Assembly (NCBI RefSeq): GCF_000445105.1
Contig: NZ_ATDP01000110.1
Span: 86,657-150,656, forward strand
Direction: 5' to 3'
Length of the DNA: 64,000 nt
Source of the DNA: Sphingobium lactosutens DS20
GTDB lineage: Bacteria > Pseudomonadota > Alphaproteobacteria > Sphingomonadales > Sphingomonadaceae
Positions 8,899 through 16,028 of the stretch are shown here, one piece after another. Position numbers and translations under genes: made by a program. The notes under the pieces were generated by a model. That model was not told where the DNA came from. It saw only the letters and a program-made list of their open reading frames with translations, and did no database searches. Position 1 is the first letter of the stretch. The number at the start of each line of letters is the position of its first letter.

Positions 8899-9245
8899 TG
8901 TCTGAATGGGATCGCGATCGCGACTTGCTGGAGCTGATCATCGAATTGATCGGTCATGTTCAACGTCGGGTGCCCAAATTGACGGCAGCAGATTTCCTGG
9001 TGGACAAGGACGAAATTGACCTGACAGCATTTCGTCTGCTTCACATTGGCGAAGCAACCAATAAGCTGTCGCCGGAGTTCAAAGCCCGATATCCTGCGAT
9101 GCCTTGGGCTGATATCTACAGGATGCGCAACATCATCAGCCATGATTATTTCGGCCTAGACCCGCATATTGTGTGGCAAACGGCGATGCATGGGATGGAG
9201 GAGCTGCTGGTGATATGCCGCGCGGAATTGAATAGCCTAAACTGA
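8898..9245 (+). CDS. hepT: HepT-like HEPN-domain ribonuclease toxin
   Basis: A 115-residue all-helical HEPN (DUF86) protein. It carries the catalytic RX4HXY motif as RNIISHDY (about residues 76-83); the Tyr is the residue AMPylated by MntA in studied systems. Family members are RNases acting on mRNA or tRNA. It is preceded directly by the MntA-like gene with a 1-nt overlap and its own TGA overlaps the coaBC start (TGATG, 9243-9247). All residues needed for toxin activity appear present. Confidence 0.9.
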   Translation: MSEWDRDRDLLELIIELIGHVQRRVPKLTAADFLVDKDEIDLTAFRLLHIGEATNKLSPEFKARYPAMPWADIYRMRNIISHDYFGLDPHIVWQTAMHGMEELLVICRAELNSLN

Positions 9246-10501
9246 TGCCCCAGCGCGTCCTCCTCATCGTCTCCGGCGGGATCGCTGCCTATAAGTCGCT
9301 CGAACTTGTGCGGCTGTTGCGCAAGCGCGGCATTGCGGTGCGGGCGGTGCTGACGCGGAGCGCCAAGCAATTCGTGACGCCGCTGTCGCTGGGCGTGTTG
9401 ACCGAGGACCAGGTCTATGACGATCTGTTCGACCTGAAGGCCGAATGCGAGATCGGGCATATCCAGCTCAGCCGTCAGGCCGATCTGGTGGTGGTCGCCC
9501 CCGCCACCGCCAATATCCTGGCCAAGATGGCGAACGGAATCGCGGACGATCTGGCGACGACGCTGCTGCTGGCCACAGACAAGCCGGTGCTGGCCGTGCC
9601 AGCAATGAATGTGCGCATGTGGCACCACAAGGCGACGCAGCGCAATCTGGCTCAGCTGCGCGCCGATGGCGTGCATGTCATGGAGCCGGATGATGGCGAA
9701 ATGGCGTGCGGCGAATATGGCAAGGGGCGACTGCCCGAGCCGGAGGCCATAGCGGTGGAAGTCGAGCGGCTGCTTGCCCTGCCGTCGCGGGCCGATCCGC
9801 TGGCCGGACAGCAGGACTTTATGGGCGACACGGGATCGCTGGCGGGACAGCATGTCCTGATCACCGCCGGGCCGACGCATGAGCCGATCGACCCGGTGCG
9901 CTACATCGCCAACCGGTCTTCGGGCAAACAGGGTTTCGCTATCGCCGCCGCCGCCGCGCGCGCTGGTGCCCGCGTGACGCTGGTCGCCGGACCGGTGCAA
10001 TTGCAGACGCCGGCGGGCGTGATCCGAATCGACGTGGAGACAGCGCGGGAGATGCTGTCCGCCGTCGAAGCAGCGTTGCCGGCAGATGCCGCGATCATCG
10101 TCGCCGCCGTGGCCGACTGGCGTGTGGCCGACGCTGCCGGGCAGAAGATCAAGAAGGATGGATCAGGCCAGCCCGCCCCCCTTGCCTTGGTAGAAAATCC
10201 CGACATTCTCGCCACGCTGGGGCATCATGCTCAACGACCAAAGCTGCTGGTCGGTTTTGCCGCCGAGACGGAAAAGGTCGCGGACCATGCGCAGGCCAAG
10301 CTGGCGAAGAAAGGCGCGGACTGGATCGTCGCCAATGACGTGTCCGGCGCTCCGGGCGAAAGCGTGATGGGCGGCGAGGACAATGCCGTGCAGATTGTCA
10401 GTGCGCAGGGCATCGAATGCTGGCCGCGCCTGCCCAAGCACGCCGTCGCCGACAAACTCATTGCAAAGGTTGCCCATGCCCTCTCCCCTTCCGCCGATTG
10501 A
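9245..10501 (+). CDS. coaBC: Bifunctional phosphopantothenoylcysteine decarboxylase/phosphopantothenate-cysteine ligase
   Basis: Catalyses two steps of coenzyme A synthesis in the cytosol. The N-terminal FMN-dependent CoaC domain has 'SGGIAAYKSLEL', the PxMNxxMW motif (PAMNVRMW) and the catalytic Cys in 'ACGEYGKGRLPEP'. The C-terminal CoaB domain begins 'ITAGPTHEPIDPVRYIANRSSGKQG' in pattern, with the CTP-binding 'FAAETE' later. Length 418 is normal. It is translationally coupled to hepT upstream, and dut starts inside its last codons. Confidence 0.96.
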   Translation: MPQRVLLIVSGGIAAYKSLELVRLLRKRGIAVRAVLTRSAKQFVTPLSLGVLTEDQVYDDLFDLKAECEIGHIQLSRQADLVVVAPATANILAKMANGIADDLATTLLLATDKPVLAVPAMNVRMWHHKATQRNLAQLRADGVHVMEPDDGEMACGEYGKGRLPEPEAIAVEVERLLALPSRADPLAGQQDFMGDTGSLAGQHVLITAGPTHEPIDPVRYIANRSSGKQGFAIAAAAARAGARVTLVAGPVQLQTPAGVIRIDVETAREMLSAVEAALPADAAIIVAAVADWRVADAAGQKIKKDGSGQPAPLALVENPDILATLGHHAQRPKLLVGFAAETEKVADHAQAKLAKKGADWIVANDVSGAPGESVMGGEDNAVQIVSAQGIECWPRLPKHAVADKLIAKVAHALSPSAD

Positions 10502-10931
10502 AATACGGATCAAGCGCCTGCCGCATGGGGAAGGCTTGCCATTGCCTGTCTACGCCACCGCGCAGGCGGCGGGCATGGACGTGGTTTCGGCCGAGGATTT
10601 GATCCTGCCGCCAGGCGGACGCCATGCGGTCGCCACCGGCTTTGCCATGGCGATACCCGAAGGCTATGAAATACAGGCCCGCCCGCGATCTGGCCTGGCG
10701 CTCAAACATGGCATCGGCCTGCCCAACAGTCCCGGAACGATCGACGCCGATTATCGGGGCGAGGTGAAGGTCATCCTCATCAACTTTAGCGACCAGCCCT
10801 TTGCCATCGCGCGCGGCGACCGGATCGCCCAGCTGGTGGTCGCGCCGGTCCAGCTTGCCAGTTTCGTCCAGGTCGATAGTCTGGACGATACCGCCCGCGG
10901 ACAGGGCGGCTTTGGTTCGACGGGAGTGTGA
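10476..10931 (+). CDS. dut: dUTP diphosphatase
   Basis: Hydrolyses dUTP to dUMP, keeping uracil out of DNA. All five trimeric dUTPase motifs are visible: AGMDVVSA, RPRSGLALKHG, GTIDADYRGEVKV (catalytic Asp), RGDRIAQLVV and the C-terminal GQGGFGSTG. The chosen ATG at 10476 gives 151 residues; it overlaps the end of coaBC by 26 nt, a common arrangement in this cluster. Confidence 0.96.
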   Translation: MPSPLPPIEIRIKRLPHGEGLPLPVYATAQAAGMDVVSAEDLILPPGGRHAVATGFAMAIPEGYEIQARPRSGLALKHGIGLPNSPGTIDADYRGEVKVILINFSDQPFAIARGDRIAQLVVAPVQLASFVQVDSLDDTARGQGGFGSTGV

Positions 10932-10935
10932 CGCC

Positions 10936-11340
10936 ATGACCATCCTGCTTTCCCTGATGTTGGCGGCGACGCCCGCACCAGCCGCGATGCCGCCAATGCC
11001 GCAGGATTTGAGCCAGGTGCCGGTGATCGAAGGATGGCTGGGCCGGAAAATTTCGCCGCGCTGGTCAGAGGATGTGGCGCGGCAATATCGCAAGGGGAAA
11101 TGTTCTGGCGCGGTGCCCTTCGAGGGGTCCCACCTGCTGGAAATCGACATGCTGTTCCTGCTGTCTGGCGACGGCAAGCCTTTGAAGGTCGCGCCGGTCA
11201 ATGCGCACTGTCCCGAGGTAGAGCAGTTTATCAGCAATCGCATTTTGGGATCGCTGCGCGGATCCTTCCCCAAGAGCGGATCGGCCGAGCCGCAATGGAT
11301 GCGATCGCAGGTGCGTTTCCTCTGGTCGGACGCGCCGTGA
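10936..11340 (+). CDS. Hypothetical secreted protein
   Basis: A 134-residue product of unknown function. It opens with a short hydrophobic leader (MTILLSLMLAATPAPAAM) and is probably exported. Two cysteines (in GKCSGAV and NAHCPEV) could form a disulfide. It lies 4 bp after dut and its stop overlaps the GTG of the next gene, so it belongs to the same operon. I do not recognise the family. Confidence 0.75.
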   Translation: MTILLSLMLAATPAPAAMPPMPQDLSQVPVIEGWLGRKISPRWSEDVARQYRKGKCSGAVPFEGSHLLEIDMLFLLSGDGKPLKVAPVNAHCPEVEQFISNRILGSLRGSFPKSGSAEPQWMRSQVRFLWSDAP

Positions 11341-12104
11341 CGCTGACCGACGCGCAACTGGATCGCTACGCCCGGCATATCGTCCTGCGGGAAATCGGGG
11401 GCGCGGGACAGATGCGGCTGCTGGGTGCGGATGTGGCCGTGATCGGCGCGGGCGGGATCGGCAGCCCCGCGATCCTGTACCTGGCGGCTGCGGGCGTCGG
11501 CACGATCCGCGTGATCGACGATGACGCCGTTGCCTTGTCCAACCTGCAACGACAGGTGTTGTTCGGCACGGACGATGTAGGGACGCCTAAGGCCGAAGCG
11601 GCGATGGCGGCGGTGGCGCGGATCAACCCCGACGTCAAGCTGATCCCCATCAACGCGCGGATCGATCCCGACAACGCCGGCTTGATGCTGCGCGACGCCG
11701 ATGTGGTGCTGGACGGGAGCGACAATTTCGCGACCCGCCTGACCGTGGCCGACGCCGCGCAGCGGTTGCGCATTCCGCTGGTATCGGCGGCCGTCGGCCC
11801 ATTTGAAGGACAGATCGCGACCTATCGGGGATGGGAGGCGGACAAACCCTGCTATCGTTGTCTGGTGGGTGATCCGCAGGACGCGCCGGAACGTAATTGC
11901 GCCGAAACCGGCGTCATCGGCGCGCTGACCGGCACGATCGGCAGCCTGGCGGCACTGGAGACGATCCGCGCGCTTGTGCCGTTCGGGACGGACATGGCGG
12001 GCAAATTGCTGATCGCCGATCTTCTGACGATGCGCTTTCGCACTCTGGATGTCGCCAAGGACCCGGCCTGCTCGGGATGCGCGATGGAAATATGCGCGCC
12101 CTGA
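11337..12104 (+). CDS. ThiF/MoeB/HesA-family adenylyltransferase
   Basis: An E1-like enzyme that adenylates the C-terminal glycine of a ubiquitin-like sulfur carrier (MoaD or ThiS). The GTG start at 11337 overlaps the previous stop (GTGA) and gives the usual N-terminus TLTDAQLDRYARHIVL. Visible: the nucleotide-binding GAGGIGSPA, 'NLQRQVLFG', DGSDNFATR, the zinc pairs CYRC and CSGC, and the Cys in RNCAETGVIGAL. The 255 residues lack a C-terminal rhodanese domain, so MoeB or ThiF are the options. An upstream in-frame ATG at 11295 is less likely because it lies inside the preceding gene. Confidence 0.9.
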   Translation: MTLTDAQLDRYARHIVLREIGGAGQMRLLGADVAVIGAGGIGSPAILYLAAAGVGTIRVIDDDAVALSNLQRQVLFGTDDVGTPKAEAAMAAVARINPDVKLIPINARIDPDNAGLMLRDADVVLDGSDNFATRLTVADAAQRLRIPLVSAAVGPFEGQIATYRGWEADKPCYRCLVGDPQDAPERNCAETGVIGALTGTIGSLAALETIRALVPFGTDMAGKLLIADLLTMRFRTLDVAKDPACSGCAMEICAP

Positions 12105-12457
12105 CCATCATCGTCGCGACACCGGACCCGGAGCGTTTTCGTGGCGCGCTGATGCTGGCGGCGGCGCAGGCGGCGCTGGGCGGGGCGGCGCGGATATTCC
12201 TGCAACTGGATGCAGTCGCTCTGCTTCGTTCCCCTGTCGCAGCGCCGCGTGACGCCGGGCATGAGGCGGCAGGACTCCCGCCGCTCAAGAATTTGCTGGA
12301 AGAGGCGATTTCGCTTGGCGTCCATTTGAGCGCCTGCCAAAGCGGGATGAGCCTGGCGGGCCTCAGCATCGCTGATCTTCCCGCCGGGACCGACGTCACC
12401 GGGCCGATCGCCCTGTTGCAGAAGCTGAACGAGGATGAGCGGCTGGTCTTCGCCTGA
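12092..12457 (+). CDS. DsrE-superfamily protein
   Basis: A 121-residue Rossmann-like small protein. The N-terminus is MRALTIIVATPDPERFRGAL; after an AAAQAALGG helix comes 'ARIFLQLDAVALL', and a later 'VHLSACQSGMSLAG' has the single Cys typical of DsrE/TusD-like sulfur-relay proteins. The start overlaps the end of the ThiF/MoeB-like gene by 13 nt, so the two are co-translated, which supports a sulfur-transfer role; that role is inference. Confidence 0.75.
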   Translation: MRALTIIVATPDPERFRGALMLAAAQAALGGAARIFLQLDAVALLRSPVAAPRDAGHEAAGLPPLKNLLEEAISLGVHLSACQSGMSLAGLSIADLPAGTDVTGPIALLQKLNEDERLVFA

Positions 12458-12462
12458 AGCGT

Positions 12463-12639
12463 TCAGCGCAGGATCGGCAGGCGCCAATGGAGACGCGGCG
12501 GCCGGGCGTGGGCGACGGGGCCGGCCGATACGGCCTCGGCCCGCCAGCCCAGCGCCGACGGCAGCACTCCGACATGCGCCGCGCCCCATAGTGCGGCAAG
12601 GCACATCAGGATCGCCGCACTGGCGCGCACCAGCCTCAT
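12463..12639 (-). CDS. Small hydrophobic-leader protein coupled to the XRE regulator
   Basis: A 58-codon frame starting at ATG 12639 with a good ribosome site (AGGAG, 8 nt upstream). Its ATG overlaps the stop of the XRE regulator gene (ATGA). The N-terminus MRLVRASAAILMCLAALWGAA is a plausible signal peptide or membrane segment, followed by an Arg/Pro-rich tail. No family is recognised. Expression is supported only by position and ribosome site. Confidence 0.45.
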   Translation of the reverse strand: MRLVRASAAILMCLAALWGAAHVGVLPSALGWRAEAVSAGPVAHARPPRLHWRLPILR

Positions 12640-12845
12640 TCCCCCGCTCCTTCTTCGTCGCGCAGGAAAATATCCTCAATGCGCAGTGCAAACACGTCGG
12701 CGATGCGAAAGGCAAGCGGGAGCGAGGGATCATATTTCCCGGTTTCGATCGCGTTGACGCTTTGGCGCGAAATGCCGAGCCGGGAGGCGAGTTCGCCCTG
12801 GCTCCAGTCGCGCTCGGCCCGCAGCAGCTTGAGCCGGTTCTTCAT
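12636..12845 (-). CDS. XRE-family transcriptional regulator (short)
   Basis: A 69-residue protein that is almost entirely a helix-turn-helix of the Cro/CI type: MKNRLKLLRAERDWSQGELA, then 'LGISRQSVNAIETGKYDPSLPLA'. The start at 12845 overlaps the stop of the membrane-protein gene upstream (ATGA), so the two are translated together. Small XRE proteins of this type commonly autoregulate; the repeat cluster at 13442-13502 is the obvious candidate operator. Confidence 0.9.
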   Translation of the reverse strand: MKNRLKLLRAERDWSQGELASRLGISRQSVNAIETGKYDPSLPLAFRIADVFALRIEDIFLRDEEGAGE

Positions 12846-13429
12846 GCCCGCGCCCAGGTCAGGCAACGCGACACGCCGATGGCGATGACGAAAACGGGAA
12901 TGGCGGCCCAAGCGGGGACATGGGGGACGAGCCGGAATTGTTCGAGGAATCCCCAGACCGTAGCGAGAACCAGCAAGGCCCCGGTGCCGAACAGCGCGGA
13001 TTGCGCCAATTTGAGGCGCAGATATTCATCCTTCTCCTCGATCAGCAGCCGCGCCATGGCAAAGACCATCGCCAAGGCGCCAAGGGCCGGCAACAGGGCT
13101 AGACCCCACAGCACCGCGCCGGCCGGGGCCCAGTTTTTATAGGCATAGACCGCCAGGAACAGACCCAGCGTGTAGAAAAGGCTGCCCGCCACCATCCGGC
13201 GATTATAGCGCCGCATTGCAGGCGACAGATTGCCTTCGACCCGCGCCGACCGCTCCGCGGCCCGGACGATCGGAATGGTCATTCCGGTGGCCGTCAGCAT
13301 GACCGCCAGCGTCCCGGCCCAACTCAGGTCGAATTTGTGGATGACCAGCGCCGCGACGATCATCGCGCCGCAAAAGGCGAGGCACCAGAGCAGGACGGGG
13401 TGGCGTGAGCGAGCGTGAACGGAGTGCAT
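12842..13429 (-). CDS. Multi-pass membrane protein in operon with XRE regulator
   Basis: A 195-residue protein with four or more hydrophobic segments: two near residues 12-30 and 36-55, one near 80-97, and others near 100-120 and 150-185. A conserved-looking charged loop 'EEKDEYLRLKLAQSALFGTGA' lies between. Membrane proteins of this look often sit upstream of small XRE regulators, but their function is unknown. It is the first gene of a three-gene operon transcribed from the repeat region at 13442-13502. Confidence 0.8.
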   Translation of the reverse strand: MHSVHARSRHPVLLWCLAFCGAMIVAALVIHKFDLSWAGTLAVMLTATGMTIPIVRAAERSARVEGNLSPAMRRYNRRMVAGSLFYTLGLFLAVYAYKNWAPAGAVLWGLALLPALGALAMVFAMARLLIEEKDEYLRLKLAQSALFGTGALLVLATVWGFLEQFRLVPHVPAWAAIPVFVIAIGVSRCLTWARA

Positions 13430-13441
13430 GGCAAAGCTCCT

Positions 13442-13502
13442 TTGACATAATGTAAAGCGTCATTGACATAGCTAGGGACTTTTTGTCAAGGATAGTTGAC
13501 AT
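13442..13502 (-). promoter_or_regulatory. Cluster of TTGACA/TGTCAA half-sites: probable promoter and XRE operator
   Basis: Four copies of the same hexamer within 61 bp: TTGACAT at 13442, 13463 and 13496, and the inverted TGTCAA at 13484. The first three lie 21 bp apart, i.e. on the same face of the helix. TGTCAA at 13484 and TTGACA at 13496 make a perfect 6-6-6 palindrome. It lies 12-73 bp upstream of the membrane-protein ATG. One hexamer may also serve as a -35 element. Confidence 0.55.
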
Positions 13503-13570
13503 CCCTGTCGCTGACCTGCCCATCTTCTTCCTGCTCGACTTGGGTCCGGACAGGACGCTAAGAAGGGCGC

Positions 13571-14245
13571 ATGATGAAGCTCTTTATCGGCAACAAGGCC
13601 TATTCCAGCTGGTCGCTGCGCGGCTGGCTGGCGTGCAAATTATCGGGCCTCCCCTTTGAAGAAGTGGTGGTGCCGCTCTATGACCAGGCATGGGAGAAGC
13701 GGCGCGAGGGCGACGAGTTCGCGCCATCGTCGGGCAAGGTGCCGATATTGTGGGATGGCGACGACATCGTCGTGTGGGACAGCTTGGCCATCGTTGAATA
13801 TCTGAATGAAAAGAGCGGCGGCGACCGCTTCTGGCCGGCGGACCCCGCGCCACGCGCCATGGCCCGGTCGATGGCGGCGGAGATGCACAGCAGCTTTGCC
13901 GCGCTACGCCGCGAGCACAGCATGAACATCCGCCAGATCTACGATCCTGTCCCGCCATCGGATGGCGTCGCGCAGGATATAGCGCGCATCATGGAATTAT
14001 GGGCGCAGGCGCGCGCGCGGTATGGCGGCGAAGGCGACTTCCTGTTCGGCGAATTTGGCGCAGCCGACATCATGTTCGCGCCGGTCGTGACTCGCTTCAT
14101 CACCTATCAGTTGCGCGTTGCCCGTTTCGCCCAAGGCTATATGCAGGCGATCATCGCTCATCCCTGGATGCAGGAATGGATCGGCGGTGCGCAGGCGGAG
14201 GATTGGGTCATCGACCGTTTCGAAGGCCCGCCGCAGACGGTGTGA
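13571..14245 (+). CDS. Glutathione S-transferase family protein
   Basis: A 224-residue GST. The N-terminal thioredoxin-like domain starts MMKLFIGNKAYSSWSLRGWLA, where the Ser in YSSWS is at the usual catalytic position. 'GKVPILWDGD' carries the cis-Pro and 'WDSLAIVEYL' the glutathione-binding ES/DS pair. The C-terminal helical domain contains 'FGAADIMFAPVVTRF'. The start is ATG-ATG at 13571/13574, after AGAAGG. The next gene begins 3 bp after its stop. Confidence 0.92.
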   Translation: MMKLFIGNKAYSSWSLRGWLACKLSGLPFEEVVVPLYDQAWEKRREGDEFAPSSGKVPILWDGDDIVVWDSLAIVEYLNEKSGGDRFWPADPAPRAMARSMAAEMHSSFAALRREHSMNIRQIYDPVPPSDGVAQDIARIMELWAQARARYGGEGDFLFGEFGAADIMFAPVVTRFITYQLRVARFAQGYMQAIIAHPWMQEWIGGAQAEDWVIDRFEGPPQTV

Positions 14246-14247
14246 CG

Positions 14248-14910
14248 ATGACGGACGAATCGGAAACGACCGGCGAAACGGCCAAGGAAGCGCGTGCCAA
14301 GGAGGCCGCCGCGATAAGGCGGCGCTGGATCACGCTGGGCGAAGGCATCGCGGTGCTGGCGGTAACGATCTCGGCGATGACGCTCTATATCAACTGGTCG
14401 GACAAGCAGGACCGGCGCGCCGAAAAGACGGCGGAAAGCCAGGCGGCATCCGTCCGCGCGGCGCGGCTGGTGCTGCACGCCGATTCGGTCGAGGGCGACC
14501 GCATTCGCCTCCGCCCGACCGACCCTCGCCAGGTCGTGCAGAGCCAGACTATCCTGTTCCCCAAGGCGCTGGAGCTGACGCCAGTCGATACCACCGGCGA
14601 GCCGCGCATTGAGGCGGACTGGTTCGCCAATCCCCTGAAGCGCGCGCGCGAGCAGGCGAAGCTGCCCGATGACAGCGTGGGCGACGAAAAGCTGCCCGTG
14701 GCGATCATCACCCGCTTCGTCATCGACGGTGAACCGCATGAGAGCGCGGCGCTCTACGATATTGGCTATGGCATTACCGGCCGCTGGTTGGCGGGGCATC
14801 GGTTGAGCCTGCGGGGTCTATCGCTGGTGAATGCCGTCACGGTCGCGGGCGCGCAAAAGGCGCTGGACCGGCGTTGGGCGGGGATGCCGGCGGGGCGATC
14901 CGTCCAATAA
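14248..14910 (+). CDS. Hypothetical single-pass membrane protein
   Basis: A 220-residue protein with an acidic then basic cytoplasmic N-terminus (MTDESETTGETAKEARAKEA), one transmembrane helix (about residues 30-50) and a soluble remainder, likely outside the membrane. No known domain is recognised. It starts 3 bp after the GST stop, so it is co-transcribed with it. Confidence 0.75.
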   Translation: MTDESETTGETAKEARAKEAAAIRRRWITLGEGIAVLAVTISAMTLYINWSDKQDRRAEKTAESQAASVRAARLVLHADSVEGDRIRLRPTDPRQVVQSQTILFPKALELTPVDTTGEPRIEADWFANPLKRAREQAKLPDDSVGDEKLPVAIITRFVIDGEPHESAALYDIGYGITGRWLAGHRLSLRGLSLVNAVTVAGAQKALDRRWAGMPAGRSVQ

Positions 14911-14925
14911 CCGCGCGCCCATGAA

Positions 14926-14952
14926 AAAGGGGCCACCTTGCGGCCGCCCCTT
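14926..14952 (-). terminator. Intrinsic terminator of ndk
   Basis: AAGGGG/CCCCTT arms with an inner GGCC/GGCC pairing; on the minus strand the stem is followed by a run of T (CCTTTTTCATG). It lies about 30 bp after the ndk stop codon. Confidence 0.7.
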
Positions 14953-14979
14953 GTTCATCCCGATCGGGTCAGGCGTCGA

Positions 14980-15402
14980 TCAGCCGACGATTTCTTCGGG
15001 CTTAAAGAAATAGGCGATTTCGATCGCGGCATTTTCCTCACTGTCCGACCCATGGACCGAATTGGCTTCGATCGATTCGGCATAATCCTTGCGGATCGTG
15101 CCTTCGTCTGCGTTGGCGGGGTTGGTGGCGCCCATGATGTCGCGGTTGCGCTTCACGGCGTCCTCGCCTTCCAGCACCTGCACGACCACCGGGCCGGAGA
15201 TCATGAAGGCGACCAGGTCGGCGAAGAAGGGGCGCTCCTTGTGGACGGCGTAAAAGCCCTCGGCCTGTTCGCGGCTCATACGGATACGCTTGGAAGCGAC
15301 GACGCGCAGGCCCGCATCTTCCAGCTTCTTGGTGACCGCTCCGGTCAGGTTGCGACGGGTCGCGTCGGGCTTGATGATCGAAAAGGTGCGCGTGACGGCC
15401 AT
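14980..15402 (-). CDS. ndk: Nucleoside diphosphate kinase
   Basis: Transfers the gamma phosphate between NTPs and NDPs. The start at ATG 15402 gives MAVTRTFSIIKPDATRRNL; the upstream extension is not conserved in kind. The catalytic His lies in the signature NSVHGSDS, and 'ATNPANADEGTIR' matches the family. Its 140 residues are standard. It stands as a single gene with its own terminator. Confidence 0.97.
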   Translation of the reverse strand: MAVTRTFSIIKPDATRRNLTGAVTKKLEDAGLRVVASKRIRMSREQAEGFYAVHKERPFFADLVAFMISGPVVVQVLEGEDAVKRNRDIMGATNPANADEGTIRKDYAESIEANSVHGSDSEENAAIEIAYFFKPEEIVG

Positions 15403-15492
15403 GGCCCTCGAAACTCCGGATTGTTGGAAAGTTGCGCGCCCTTTAGACGCGGGCGGCGCGGGCTGCAAGAGGGGGTGGCGTCAGCAGATGGG

Positions 15493-15510
15493 TTCCCGCT
15501 TTCGTGGGAA
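15493..15510. repeat. Short inverted repeat of a type dispersed in many proteobacteria
   Basis: TTCCCGC and GTGGGAA flank a 4-nt loop within 'ATGGGTTCCCGCTTTCGTGG'. Similar 'TTCCCGCnnnnGCGGGAATGACG' elements recur between genes in many genomes, but only one copy was found in this window, so its repetitive nature is inferred. Confidence 0.35.
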
Positions 15511-15580
15511 TGACGGGCTGGGTGGGAAGTGGACATGCCGCTCCCGTTTGCCCATCCTTCTGACTGCCAGGCGCCCGCGC

Positions 15581-16018
15581 CTACGGCCCCTGCACCCATT
15601 TCCGTCCCTCCTGCCGCCAGAAGCGCGGTTCGACGCCCTCCGCCTTGCTGAGCGTGCGCCAGCTTGTCCGGGCGCCGTCGATGGTTTCGGCGTCGAAGAA
15701 ATAGAAGGCGCGATCGAAGCCCAGCGCCTCCTCGCGCCACAGGCCGTCGGCAAGCGCGATGTGGCGCGCGCCATTGCCCGCATTGCAGGCGTCGCTCAGG
15801 AGGATCGGCTGGTGCGCCTCCCCGCCTTCGCCGGCGCGACCATGGGCAAGGAAGCTTTCGGGCGGCCCCGCCCACAGGCCCTGCGAAATGCGGTCGAGCC
15901 GGTCGCCCTCCCCCGCCACCACCAGCAACCGCGCGCCCATCGCCAGAATGCGCCCGGCGATCGCGGACAACACCTGTTCGACCGGATCGCGGCTCAGCTG
16001 GTAGAAGTCGACCTGCAT
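15581..16018 (-). CDS. holC: DNA polymerase III subunit chi
   Basis: A 145-residue protein beginning MQVDFYQLSRDPVEQVL with 'RLLVVAGEGDRLDRIS', 'PESFLAHG' and a C-terminal 'GVEPRFWRQEGRKWVQGP', all in line with HolC, the clamp-loader subunit that contacts single-strand binding protein. It starts 10 bp after pepA on the same strand; pepA-holC is a conserved pair in proteobacteria. Confidence 0.93.
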   Translation of the reverse strand: MQVDFYQLSRDPVEQVLSAIAGRILAMGARLLVVAGEGDRLDRISQGLWAGPPESFLAHGRAGEGGEAHQPILLSDACNAGNGARHIALADGLWREEALGFDRAFYFFDAETIDGARTSWRTLSKAEGVEPRFWRQEGRKWVQGP

Positions 16019-16028
16019 CGCCTGCGCG

